A stretch of DNA of 47,932 nt, taken from the NCBI GenBank assembly GCA_002471225.1, contig DKPO01000007.1:634-48565 (forward strand), read 5' to 3'. A program made the position numbers and the translations under genes. Source of the DNA: Porphyromonadaceae bacterium UBA7332. GTDB lineage: Bacteria; Bacteroidota; Bacteroidia; Bacteroidales; UBA7332. Below the pieces are notes generated by a model. It saw nothing but the letters and a program-made list of their open reading frames with translations, ran no database searches and was not told the DNA's origin. Of the stretch, positions 7,820 to 16,811 are shown one piece after another; positions within the stretch are counted from its first letter, which is position 1; each line of letters begins with the position of its first letter.

Positions 7820-9907
7820 TTATTTCAACCACTTATCAAGCCAGTTAAAGAATCTTCTTTGCCATAGCACTGAATTTTGAGGTTGAGCGATCCAATGGTT
7901 TTCATCAGGGAAAACAACCATCTCTGCAGGAATACCTCTTAATTTAGCAGCATTGAATGCTGACATCCCTTGAGAAGCCAGAATACGATAGTCTAATTCG
8001 CCGTGTGAGACTAAGATTGGAGTATCCCATTTATCTACAAAACGGTGAGGCGAATTCGCAAATGTTCTCATTGCTGTCGCATTTTCCTTATCCCAGTATG
8101 GGCCACCCATATCCCAATAAGCAAACCACATCTCTTCTGTTTCAAGGAATTGCTGTTCAAGATTAAAGATACCGGCATGAGCTATAAAAGCTTTAAAGCG
8201 TTTGTTGTGATTTCCTGCGAGCCAATATACAGAGAAGCCTCCGTAACTTGCACCAACCGCACCTAAACGGTTTGCATCGACATAGGACTCTTTAGCTACA
8301 GCATCAATCGCACTTAAATAATCTTTCATATTCTGTCCACCGTAATCTCCACTGATTTGCTCTAACCATTCCTGCCCAAAACCTGGTAAACCTCTTCGGT
8401 TAGGAGCAACAACAATATATCCGTTTGCAGCCATTAGTTGCATGTTCCATCTATAAGAGAAAAACTGACTTACGGTACTTTGAGGTCCACCCTGACAATA
8501 TAATATAGCCGGATAGACTTTTGTCGAATCAAAGTTCGGTGGATAAATCACCCATGTCAGCATTTGTTTTTTATCGGTGGTCTCAATCCAACGTTCCTCT
8601 ACTTTTCCTAACTTAAGCTGCTTAAGTATATCTACATTTTCAAAAGTTAACTCTGTCGCTTCACCATTAGATGTATTAATTGCATAGATTTCATTCGGCT
8701 TAGACATTGAATGACGCATACCGATTAATCCATTTGCTGTCTGTGCTACAGCTTCATAATCGTAAACACCATCTGTAATCTGTCTGATCGCTTTTGTTGC
8801 TACGTTTACATTCCATAAATGAGTAACCGCATTTCGACAAGACACCATTATAATATCTTTACCCGATTTCTCCCAAATATAATCTTCTGCATTATAATCA
8901 TGAGATTCTGTAAGATATTGCTTATTATTTGAATTCAAGTCAATAACAAATAACCTTTTCTTATCAGATTCGTATCCATCTCGCTCCATACTCAAAAAAG
9001 CCAGTTGAGAACCATCAGGCGAAAACGCTGGATTCGTATCATAGCCCATCATACCATCTGTGAGGTTATCTGTACGTTTCGATTCCAGATCATATAGATA
9101 AATATCCGTATTGGTCGAAACGCTATAAGCCATACCTGTTTTCTTACGACAAGAATAAGCTACCTTTTTGCTATCCGGAGACCACGCTAATTGTTCAATC
9201 CCGCCATGAGGTTTTGTCGGACATTCATATGGTTCACCCGCAAGAATATCATAGACATTCGATACACCGTTTCCATCAAACTCACCAATAAACGGATGAG
9301 GTATAGACTCAACCCATTCATCCCAATGTTTATACATCAGGTCATCCACTACTCTACCTGTTGCTTTCGGCAGATCAGGATAAATATCCGAAGCTCTTTC
9401 TCCAAATTTAATGTTCTTAATCAGCAATACTTTCGATTCATCAGGAGAAAATGCAAATCCTGTAATGCCACCCTCTTCATTTGTAATTTGTTTCGCGTTC
9501 AACCCGTCTGAATCCATAATCCAAAGTTGTGCGCTTCCACTTTGCGAAGAAATATAAGCAATACGTTTTCCGTCTTTCATCCAACGGGCATTATGCTCAC
9601 TGAAAGCAGTTTCTGTTAACTGAACTTTATCTTTGCCATCAATTGATATCTTAAATAACTCTCTGTTACTTTTATTTTCAGGAATACTGACATAAGATAC
9701 GCCATATAAAACAGTTTTCCCATCAGGAGAAACCTGCATATCAGAAACACGACCAAAACTATTAAGAACTTCGGGAGTTAACAACCCGTCTTTCACTTCT
9801 ATTTGTGCTTTCTTTATTACTTTAGAATTATCTGATGAGTCTTGTTTTTCAGAGCAAGCACTCATTGTAATAAGAGCAGCCATACAATATCCGGTTACTT
9901 TATTCAT
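7820..9907 (-). CDS. S9 (prolyl oligopeptidase) family lipoprotein, dipeptidyl-peptidase-like
   Basis: 695 residues. The leader ends in a lipobox with C18 followed by SEKQD, so the enzyme is probably anchored in the cell envelope. An N-terminal seven-bladed TolB/WD40-like propeller (many SPDGK/SPDES repeats, about residues 40-420) precedes an alpha/beta-hydrolase domain with the S9 triad: S554 in GASYGGF, D639 in GELDYR and H671 in ENHWIAQ. The architecture and length fit Bacteroidales DPP5-like enzymes, which release N-terminal dipeptides from peptides, but the exact specificity cannot be read here. It is monocistronic. Confidence 0.92.
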   Translation of the reverse strand: MNKVTGYCMAALITMSACSEKQDSSDNSKVIKKAQIEVKDGLLTPEVLNSFGRVSDMQVSPDGKTVLYGVSYVSIPENKSNRELFKISIDGKDKVQLTETAFSEHNARWMKDGKRIAYISSQSGSAQLWIMDSDGLNAKQITNEEGGITGFAFSPDESKVLLIKNIKFGERASDIYPDLPKATGRVVDDLMYKHWDEWVESIPHPFIGEFDGNGVSNVYDILAGEPYECPTKPHGGIEQLAWSPDSKKVAYSCRKKTGMAYSVSTNTDIYLYDLESKRTDNLTDGMMGYDTNPAFSPDGSQLAFLSMERDGYESDKKRLFVIDLNSNNKQYLTESHDYNAEDYIWEKSGKDIIMVSCRNAVTHLWNVNVATKAIRQITDGVYDYEAVAQTANGLIGMRHSMSKPNEIYAINTSNGEATELTFENVDILKQLKLGKVEERWIETTDKKQMLTWVIYPPNFDSTKVYPAILYCQGGPQSTVSQFFSYRWNMQLMAANGYIVVAPNRRGLPGFGQEWLEQISGDYGGQNMKDYLSAIDAVAKESYVDANRLGAVGASYGGFSVYWLAGNHNKRFKAFIAHAGIFNLEQQFLETEEMWFAYWDMGGPYWDKENATAMRTFANSPHRFVDKWDTPILVSHGELDYRILASQGMSAFNAAKLRGIPAEMVVFPDENHWIAQPQNSVLWQRRFFNWLDKWLK

Positions 9908-10058
9908 AAAAAAAAAGTTTTAACTAAATTCTATCACAAAGAAAACGTATTATTCTTAAACAAACTCCTTTTTAGTGAATAATTTATGAGAATTGATCAT
10001 GCCCTATTGATTTTTAGCAAAGAAACTATATATTCGCTTTTGTTAATATGTAAAACAC

Positions 10059-11009
10059 ATGAAAATGATTAATACAATTTATAGTAAAATAAAAAACAAC
10101 GAAGAAATAAGCTTTGAAGAAGCTCTTGCTCTATCACAATTAAAAGACAAAGAAGCGCTATATGAATTAGCCGAAAAAGTGACAAAAGAATTTGCACCTG
10201 AAGGCTTCGATATGTGTTCTATCATTAATGTAAAATCAGGTAAATGTCCGGAAGATTGCAAGTGGTGTGCTCAGTCTGCTCACTGGAAAACTAAAGCTGA
10301 AGTTTACTCTTTTGTATCAGAAGAAGAATCTCTTCGCCAGGCTTTATATAATGAAAAACAAGGTATAGGTAGATTTTCATTAGTTGCGAGTGGACGCAGA
10401 TTAAATCAAAAAGATTTAAATGCAGCTGTTTCAACCTACTCTTTGCTTAAAGCAAAAAGTAACATTAAATTATGTGCTTCGCTTGGGCTGTTAGAGAAAG
10501 ATGCCCTACAACAACTTAAAGAAGCCGGAGTTACAACCTATCATTGTAACCTGGAAGCTGCTCCGTCTTATTTTGGTGAATTATGTACAACACATACACA
10601 GGAGCAAAAGATTAAAACGTTATTAGCTGCCCACGAAGTTGGTATGGATCTCTGTTCCGGAGGTATCATTGGTATGGGCGAAACAATGGAACAACGTATT
10701 GAATTAGCATTCACACTTAAACAGCTTCCATTATTCTCTATTCCTATCAATTTACTACATCCGATTGAAGGTACACCGCTGGAAAAAGCATCTCCTTTAA
10801 GTGATGAGGACATTCTGACTACAGTAGCTCTGTTCCGTCTTATTCATCCGAATAAATACCTGAGATTTTCAGGTGGCCGTGCTTTGATGAGTAGAGAGCT
10901 TCAAATGAAAGCTCACAAAATAGGTATGAATTCCGCGATTGTCGGAGATTTATTGACTACTATCGGCTCGACAGTAGATGAAGATAAGGCTATGTTTATG
11001 GCAGAATAA
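10059..11009 (+). CDS. bioB: Biotin synthase BioB
   Basis: 316 residues. This radical SAM enzyme inserts sulfur into dethiobiotin to make biotin. The SAM-binding [4Fe-4S] cysteines are C63, C67 and C70 in CPEDCKWC; downstream motifs YHCNLEAAPSYF and LCSGGIIGMGE and the arginine-containing segment LRFSGGRA fit BioB (cysteines and arginine that hold the auxiliary cluster). The other bio genes are not in this window. A DUF2007 gene begins 40 bases later on the same strand and may share the transcript. Upstream, TATATTCG near 10029 resembles but does not match the -7 element. Confidence 0.96.
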   Translation: MKMINTIYSKIKNNEEISFEEALALSQLKDKEALYELAEKVTKEFAPEGFDMCSIINVKSGKCPEDCKWCAQSAHWKTKAEVYSFVSEEESLRQALYNEKQGIGRFSLVASGRRLNQKDLNAAVSTYSLLKAKSNIKLCASLGLLEKDALQQLKEAGVTTYHCNLEAAPSYFGELCTTHTQEQKIKTLLAAHEVGMDLCSGGIIGMGETMEQRIELAFTLKQLPLFSIPINLLHPIEGTPLEKASPLSDEDILTTVALFRLIHPNKYLRFSGGRALMSRELQMKAHKIGMNSAIVGDLLTTIGSTVDEDKAMFMAE

Positions 11010-11049
11010 AACTATTTTGCTACGTTAAATGTTTACTCTGTGTAACTAA

Positions 11050-11430
11050 ATGCTTTATTCCATGGATAATTTAATAGAAATCGCAGCCTTTTCAGTTGTA
11101 AATGATGCTTATATTCTTAGATCTCTGCTTGAATCTAAAGATATTCATGTATATATACAAGATGAGAATATGGCACCTTTTCTATATATAGGAGGTGTTA
11201 AAGTATTGGTTTCGAATACCGATCTGAATAAAGCCAAAGAAGTAATGGAGGAATACGGATACCAAATGAATGAGCAGGCAAATTCTTTTTTAGATGAAAC
11301 TCCGGCTCAGACAGAAACCCCGAGAACTACATTGACTTCAAAGACTGGGATTCGCATAATTGCAATCGTATTGATCGTCATACTGGTTGTACTCTTATTG
11401 GTATTTAATAATATGCCGTTTATCAATTAA
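11050..11430 (+). CDS. DUF2007-domain protein with C-terminal membrane anchor
   Basis: 126 residues. Residues 5-75 match the DUF2007 (putative signal-transducing) fold, an ACT/PII-like ferredoxin fold: AAFSVVNDAYILRSLLES, then GGVKVLVSN and KAKEVMEEYGY. A polar linker leads to a hydrophobic helix at about 103-121 that should anchor the domain to the inner membrane with the domain in the cytosol. The function of the family is not established. The start may be Met5 instead of Met1, because homologues usually begin close to the DNLIEIAAF strand. It lies downstream of bioB and is closed by a strong terminator. Confidence 0.82.
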   Translation: MLYSMDNLIEIAAFSVVNDAYILRSLLESKDIHVYIQDENMAPFLYIGGVKVLVSNTDLNKAKEVMEEYGYQMNEQANSFLDETPAQTETPRTTLTSKTGIRIIAIVLIVILVVLLLVFNNMPFIN

Positions 11431-11472
11431 AAAAGAAAAGGCACACTTTAAATAGTGTGCCTTTTCTTTTTT
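11429..11472. terminator. Bidirectional terminator (DUF2007 / MscS)
   Basis: A 19-bp stem whose core is GGCACACT (11440-11447) with AGTGTGCC (11454-11461), extended by A and T tracts on both sides; loop of six. It overlaps the last bases of both flanking genes. Confidence 0.93.
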
Positions 11473-12727
11473 AGTTTGAAGCAGGTGCATTCAAATAAGA
11501 CGTATATTGGAACGGTGCCAATTCGAATATATTCATTACAGTCATCACATCTTCAAAAATACGTGACTGAATAATTTCATAACTTTCCCAAACAGTTGTA
11601 TCGATAAAGAACATAACCAATAACGGATATCCACCACCTGTAGATTCATTACCCTGAATGATTAAATACTGATCGTGTCGGACATGCGGATGATTCATCA
11701 GATAATGCTCCAGCCAGATACGATACAAGCCCATATTCGTGCTCTTATCCTGCTCTTTACATCTCTTTGGATCGGGATCCATATATTTTTCATCCAGATA
11801 TCCCTCAAGAAGAGGATTTCCGGTTATCTTTTGAATAAAAGCATCATCAATTCTTTTAATTGTATTGATATCGAACAATATTGTTTTTTTTATCCTTCTG
11901 AAACCGGTTTCAGACATACCTTTCCAGTTTATAAAAGAACCTGAAATAAAAGCGTAAGGAGGAACTGTAACAATCGTATTATCAAAATTTCTGATTTTGA
12001 TAGTAATCAGAGACATTTCAAAAACGGTACCGTTTGCACCATACTGATCCATCTGTACCCAGTCGCCGATTTTGATCATTTTATTCTGTGCTAATTGTAC
12101 TCCGGCAATAAAACCCAGAATAAAATCTTTAAATATCAACATCAAAACAGCTGCAAAAGCTCCAAGACTGGTTAGCATGGTAGAGAGTTTAACGCCAGTA
12201 ATAATCCCTACAACAATCAATAAAGCAAAAACGACAACTAAGATCTTCAGAATCTCAATCATACTTTTATAGGATTGATATCCATCATCCTCTTCACTTA
12301 CCAACTCATTGAATAAAAAGCTTGTAAATGCGAATAAAGCTTTTACAAGCATCACTATAATATATATGTAGCAAGATTTCTCGATAAGTACCAATAGAGT
12401 ACTTGCTTCATTCCTGAAAGGAAGAGGAGCTAATGTCAATACAACCAACGGTGGAATAATCCCGAGTATTCGTCTATAAAACCGATTGTCATATAAAACC
12501 ATTGCAGCCTTATGCTTCGAACGCGAAACAATAGCATAAATTATACGTACGCCAATTCTGCAAAACAGTAAATAAGACAAATAAGCAAGTAAAAAAATGA
12601 CAGTTAAAATAACTACTCTTTCAAAAGTGTCTGCTGACTGGGGTGTAAAACCGAAGAAATGTAATACATCGCGGGCGATTGACATTATTTTATCTGCCCA
12701 GTGATCATAAGAAACAAATTCTTTCAT
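11471..12727 (-). CDS. MscS-family mechanosensitive channel (YbdG-like)
   Basis: 418 residues. About five predicted membrane helices in the first 200 residues precede the MscS pore-lining and beta domain: SLGAFAAVLMLIFKDFILG, then the soluble part IKIGDWVQMDQYGANGTVFEMS and the strand TIVTVPPYAFISG. Length and the C-terminal domain rich in aromatic and charged residues resemble E. coli YbdG (MscM), a low-conductance channel that relieves osmotic downshock. It is monocistronic and convergent with the bioB unit. Confidence 0.93.
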   Translation of the reverse strand: MKEFVSYDHWADKIMSIARDVLHFFGFTPQSADTFERVVILTVIFLLAYLSYLLFCRIGVRIIYAIVSRSKHKAAMVLYDNRFYRRILGIIPPLVVLTLAPLPFRNEASTLLVLIEKSCYIYIIVMLVKALFAFTSFLFNELVSEEDDGYQSYKSMIEILKILVVVFALLIVVGIITGVKLSTMLTSLGAFAAVLMLIFKDFILGFIAGVQLAQNKMIKIGDWVQMDQYGANGTVFEMSLITIKIRNFDNTIVTVPPYAFISGSFINWKGMSETGFRRIKKTILFDINTIKRIDDAFIQKITGNPLLEGYLDEKYMDPDPKRCKEQDKSTNMGLYRIWLEHYLMNHPHVRHDQYLIIQGNESTGGGYPLLVMFFIDTTVWESYEIIQSRIFEDVMTVMNIFELAPFQYTSYLNAPASN

Positions 12728-12866
12728 AATTATAGGTGAGGTTAGCTTTAAATTAAACTTTTATTCATAATACAATACTTAAACCATAATTCGAGATTTA
12801 TTGTTCAATCATCAATAAAAGATATAATTTCGCAGTTAAAATAATCCGATAAAAAATTTCGAAGAA

Positions 12867-14813
12867 ATGAAACGATTGAAATATATTGCTACTATATTAA
12901 TTCTTATTATAAGTACTCTTGCTATAACATTGTTTTTCTGTCGTAGCAAAGTTACTGATTACATTTCGCATCAAATAGAAAACTATTCTTTTAATGGCAG
13001 TAGAATAAGCTGTACATCCATTGGTTTTTCTGGCCTTGACGGTATTAGTATCACAGACTTCTCTCTTATTTCACCTATGCAGGATACAGTGGTACAAATC
13101 AAAAAATTATCTGTAAATGTTTCACTCACCGATTTATTATCTAAAAAAATCAACTTAAAGTCGGTAAAGATTCAAGACACCTATTGCAATATCAAAAGTG
13201 ATTCCCTGTCTTCTAATATTGACTTTTTGTTTCAAAACTCAGACTCAATTCGAAAAGACACAATCCATAAACAACCCACAAATTTCTCTGATAAGCTCTA
13301 TCGTATTGCCCGATTGTCTTTTCAATTCATTCCATATAATCTTGATATTAAAAATCTGAATTTTCAATTAGATAAAGACTCATCCATCTCGAGACTTAAA
13401 GTTGAAGAAGGAGCTATTAAAAGTGGAAAATGTGATATACCTTTCTCCATTGAAAAAGAGAATAATATACAGAATTTATTATTCAACGGAGAAATAGACA
13501 AAGGTGCACATGAACTTGACGGTACGCTGAAGACTAACGTTGCCGATATTACCAATATTAGATTTGCTAATGATTCTGATTTCTTTATAGAGTTTGAAAA
13601 AATTAAATTCAATCTGAATTTTCCTACATTAAGTGAAGATGAAACTGTCATAAAAACTGATTTTCAAATTGATTCTCTGGTATGTTTTCAACAACGCATT
13701 TCTGAAGACACGATTAAGATACCTGTATTCCAATCATCATTAGAAGTAAATATTTTTCCGAATGAAATTATACTCACCCCTGTCTCGAAGATCTCTTGTG
13801 ATGAATTAACAATACATCCGCATATAGAGCTTAGAAAAGGAAAAGACTGGGTGGTGGGGATATATATTGACGAAACCGGGATTGATGCAGAAGACTTGAT
13901 CAGCTCTCTTCCCGAAGGGTTATTTAACCCGATTAAAAGTGTCAGACTAACGGGTAAGGTAGATTATCATTTCCTGCTTGAAGTCGATATGAACAATCCT
14001 GACTCCCTAAGAATTGAATCAGATATTAAAACAAAAGATTTCCGAATCATTAATCCGGGAGTACTCACAAAAATGAATCAGGACTTCCTTTTGCCTGTGT
14101 ATGAAAATGAAAAGTTAGTCCGGACAATTAATGTCGGAAACAGCAATCCTGATTTCAGATCCATGAACGAGGTGTCACCTTTACTCATAAATGCTATTCT
14201 TCAATCTGAAGACGGACAGTTCTTTTACCATAAAGGTTTTAGATTGGATGCTATTCGCGAAGCATTAATACATGATATTAAAATGAGACGTTTTGCACGC
14301 GGAGGAAGTACTATTTCTATGCAGATCGTTAAGAATGTATTTCTAAACCGGAATAAAACAATTGCTCGAAAACTTGAAGAGGCTTTAATTGTATGGCTCA
14401 TAGAATCAAACAAAATTACCAGTAAGCAACGTATGTTTGATGTGTATCTGAATATTGCCGAATGGGGACCCGATATATACGGCGTAAAAGAAGCCTCCTA
14501 TTTCTATTTCCAGAAAGAACCGTCAGATCTGAATCTTGATGAAGCTATATTTATGGCAAGTGTAATTCCTCGTCCTAAAAAGTTTTACTGGAGTTTAGAT
14601 GAATACGGACAGATAAAAGAAAGTCTGTATCCACATTTCCGCATCGTACGCAACCGATTGGAACGAAATAATATAATAGAAGCTTTGGATTCATCATCCA
14701 TCTATATACCTCATATCAATATAACGGGACCGGCCAAAAGCTATATCAGTAAGCATAAAACAGCCATTCCTGATTCGATAAATACAGATTTATCTTTCCC
14801 TTTTGGATTATAA
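12867..14813 (+). CDS. AsmA-like region fused to GT51 peptidoglycan transglycosylase
   Basis: 648 residues. One N-terminal membrane helix (6-26) is followed by about 390 residues of repeated amphipathic beta strands like AsmA/TamB-type proteins (ITDFSLISPMQDTVVQIKKL, KINLKSVKIQDTYC). The C-terminal 200 residues are a GT51 glycosyltransferase: E448-D in EDGQFFYHKGF, R478GGSTISMQ, R501KLEEA and YLNIAEWG ending with E532 and G. GT51 enzymes polymerise lipid II into glycan strands in the periplasm. No transpeptidase domain is present, so it is a monofunctional transglycosylase with a large periplasmic N-terminal extension. It is alone in its unit; TAATTTCG just upstream is a near match to the -7 element. 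Confidence 0.9.
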   Translation: MKRLKYIATILILIISTLAITLFFCRSKVTDYISHQIENYSFNGSRISCTSIGFSGLDGISITDFSLISPMQDTVVQIKKLSVNVSLTDLLSKKINLKSVKIQDTYCNIKSDSLSSNIDFLFQNSDSIRKDTIHKQPTNFSDKLYRIARLSFQFIPYNLDIKNLNFQLDKDSSISRLKVEEGAIKSGKCDIPFSIEKENNIQNLLFNGEIDKGAHELDGTLKTNVADITNIRFANDSDFFIEFEKIKFNLNFPTLSEDETVIKTDFQIDSLVCFQQRISEDTIKIPVFQSSLEVNIFPNEIILTPVSKISCDELTIHPHIELRKGKDWVVGIYIDETGIDAEDLISSLPEGLFNPIKSVRLTGKVDYHFLLEVDMNNPDSLRIESDIKTKDFRIINPGVLTKMNQDFLLPVYENEKLVRTINVGNSNPDFRSMNEVSPLLINAILQSEDGQFFYHKGFRLDAIREALIHDIKMRRFARGGSTISMQIVKNVFLNRNKTIARKLEEALIVWLIESNKITSKQRMFDVYLNIAEWGPDIYGVKEASYFYFQKEPSDLNLDEAIFMASVIPRPKKFYWSLDEYGQIKESLYPHFRIVRNRLERNNIIEALDSSSIYIPHINITGPAKSYISKHKTAIPDSINTDLSFPFGL

Positions 14814-14824
14814 AGAACAAAAAA

Positions 14825-14866
14825 AACAGGGAGTCTAAAGTATTTAAAATACTCAGACTCCCTGTT
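14825..14866. terminator. Bidirectional terminator (GT51 / Sua5-like)
   Basis: A 12-bp perfect stem AACAGGGAGTCT (14825-14836) with 14855-14866 encloses a second stem AGTATT/AATACT. A-rich left flank and T-rich right flank lie between convergent genes. Confidence 0.9.
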
Positions 14867-14903
14867 CTTATAATTTTTGATCTAATCAAATTTAGTTTCA
14901 GAC

Positions 14904-15512
14904 CTACTCTTTCAAATCACCTTTCCCCTGACGTGTAATTTCAATTGCATCGTCAACACAATCGACAATTGTCGAAGGGATTGTTTCTCCATAACCACCA
15001 TCAATAACAATATCTACATCATATTGGTATTTTTCCTCCATCAATTCAGGGTCGGTCGCATACTCAATTTCCATAGGATCTAAGAAAACAGATGTTGATA
15101 ATATAGGATTACCTAACAACCGACAGATTTCGCGTGCGATATTATTATCAGGAACACGAATTCCGACATTCTTCCTGTTTCTATAAATACGCGGTAAATT
15201 ATGATTCGCCTTAAGAATAAAAGTAAACGGCCCCGGTAGATTTTTTTTCATCAACTTAAACGTTGCATTATCAACTTTGGCATATTCACTGATATTACTT
15301 AAATCATAACATACAATAGAAAGATTTACTTTTTCAGGATCAATATTTTTTATTCGGCAGATACGTTCAACTGCACGAACATTGAGCGCGTCACAACCAA
15401 TTGCATATAATGTATCGGTCGGATAAATAATTAATCCTCCATTTTTCAATACATCAACAACCTTCTCCAAATCCCGGAGATTGGTATTATCATTATAGAG
15501 TTTTAGAATCAT
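14904..15512 (-). CDS. Sua5/YciO/YrdC-family protein, L-threonylcarbamoyladenylate synthase-like
   Basis: 202 residues, a single YrdC domain with no Sua5 C-terminal domain. The fold is shown by GGLIIYPTDTLYAIGCDA at the N terminus, ICRIKNI (the KxR substrate segment), LPGPFTFILKA, VGIRVPD and ILSTSVF. Members make threonylcarbamoyl-AMP for the t6A modification of tRNA; the YciO subgroup is close in sequence but of less certain role, and the short length and ICRIKN motif make YciO a real alternative. It starts 30 bases after fabI on the same strand, so the two are probably one operon. Confidence 0.88.
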   Translation of the reverse strand: MILKLYNDNTNLRDLEKVVDVLKNGGLIIYPTDTLYAIGCDALNVRAVERICRIKNIDPEKVNLSIVCYDLSNISEYAKVDNATFKLMKKNLPGPFTFILKANHNLPRIYRNRKNVGIRVPDNNIAREICRLLGNPILSTSVFLDPMEIEYATDPELMEEKYQYDVDIVIDGGYGETIPSTIVDCVDDAIEITRQGKGDLKE

Positions 15513-15542
15513 TGGTCGAAACTTTAATCTTCATTAGAAGAA

Positions 15543-16379
15543 TTATTTATTTTCTTCAGCTTCCAAGCCTTTATTGAATACTTCAATAGCATCTAAGCTC
15601 ATACCCATGCTTGAGAATCCTCCATCATTGAACAAATTCTGCATAGTAACTTTACGAGTCAGATCAGAGAACATAACGATACAATAGTTTGCACATTCAT
15701 TTGCATCTGCATTTCCAAGAGGTGAAATTTTATCAGAAACATCTAAAAGGCTACCCATTCCTTTAACACCACTACCAGCAGTAGTTACTGTAGGAGATTG
15801 AGAAATAGTATTTACTCGAACACCTCTGTGTCTTCCGTAAACATAACCGAAGCTACGAGCAATAGACTCTAAAAGAGCTTTAGCATCAGCCATATCATTA
15901 TACCCTACGAATGTACGTTGTGCTGCAATATAAGATAATGCTAAAATAGAACCACCTTCAGCCATTGCATCCATTTTATAAGCAACCTGCATTACTTTAT
16001 GGAACGATACAGCTGAGATATCGTAAGTTTTCTCCAACATTTTGTAATCAAGATCTTCATAAGGACGACCTTTACGTACGTTTGGAGACATACCGATTGA
16101 ATGTAGAACGAAATCTATTTTACCTCCCAAAACTTCCATTGAACGAGCAAATACTTGTTCGATATCTTCAACGCTTGTAGCATCTGCCGGGATAATTTCT
16201 GCATTAAGTTTTTCACCAAGAGCAGAGATTTCACCCATACGAACTGCTACAGGAGTGTTAGTCAATGTGATCATTGCTCCCTCTTCAACAGCTCTTTCTG
16301 CTACTTTCCATGCAATAGACATATCGTTTAATGCACCAAAGATGATACCTCTTTTCCCTTTAAGTAAATTGTAACTCAT
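15543..16379 (-). CDS. fabI: Enoyl-[acyl-carrier-protein] reductase [NADH] FabI
   Basis: 278 residues. FabI carries out the last reduction of each fatty-acid elongation cycle with NADH. The atypical short-chain dehydrogenase features are present: N-terminal GKRGIIFGALNDMSIAW for cofactor binding, SIGMSPN, and the catalytic pair Y160 and K167 spaced Y-x6-K in YNDMADAK. The 5' untranslated region is long, about 140 bases from a clear -7 element at 16522-16529. The gene leads a two-gene unit with the Sua5/YciO-like protein. Confidence 0.96.
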   Translation of the reverse strand: MSYNLLKGKRGIIFGALNDMSIAWKVAERAVEEGAMITLTNTPVAVRMGEISALGEKLNAEIIPADATSVEDIEQVFARSMEVLGGKIDFVLHSIGMSPNVRKGRPYEDLDYKMLEKTYDISAVSFHKVMQVAYKMDAMAEGGSILALSYIAAQRTFVGYNDMADAKALLESIARSFGYVYGRHRGVRVNTISQSPTVTTAGSGVKGMGSLLDVSDKISPLGNADANECANYCIVMFSDLTRKVTMQNLFNDGGFSSMGMSLDAIEVFNKGLEAEENK

Positions 16380-16521
16380 GATTTATTATATTTTTATTTT
16401 TAAAATATTCTCATCAATAGCTCAGCAAACAAATTGTTTTGCTATTCTATCTAAACTATTTGTGAGTGATAATCGTTCATCAAAAGCGAATTCGAGATTT
16501 CACTTTCTGAAAAATAATGCG

Positions 16522-16529
16522 CAAATATA
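16522..16529 (-). promoter_or_regulatory. -7 promoter element of fabI
   Basis: Reverse complement reads TATATTTG, an exact TAnnTTTG match, 142 bases upstream of the fabI start. The rest of the 432-base gap between fabI and the symporter (16380-16811) shows no gene, repeat or hairpin that I can support. Confidence 0.65.
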
Positions 16530-16811
16530 GTTGCAAGATGTAAACAAACACAGATATATGTATTAATAAATGTTATCCATTGCTCATTCACTCCGTTTTT
16601 GTGTAGTTTTCTGATATTTGAATCAATCCCGACGAAGGTTTCTTCATAATGAAAGAAATATAAATAAGCTAATTTGATAATATTTTGCTGTTAATACGGA
16701 AAATATAAATTCGTTTCTAATCGTTATATCTGTATAAATAAAATCCTTACTGATGGAAAACAAGAAATAAAGGATTATTATTGTAAATCAGCACAAACGA
16801 AAACTTCCCCT

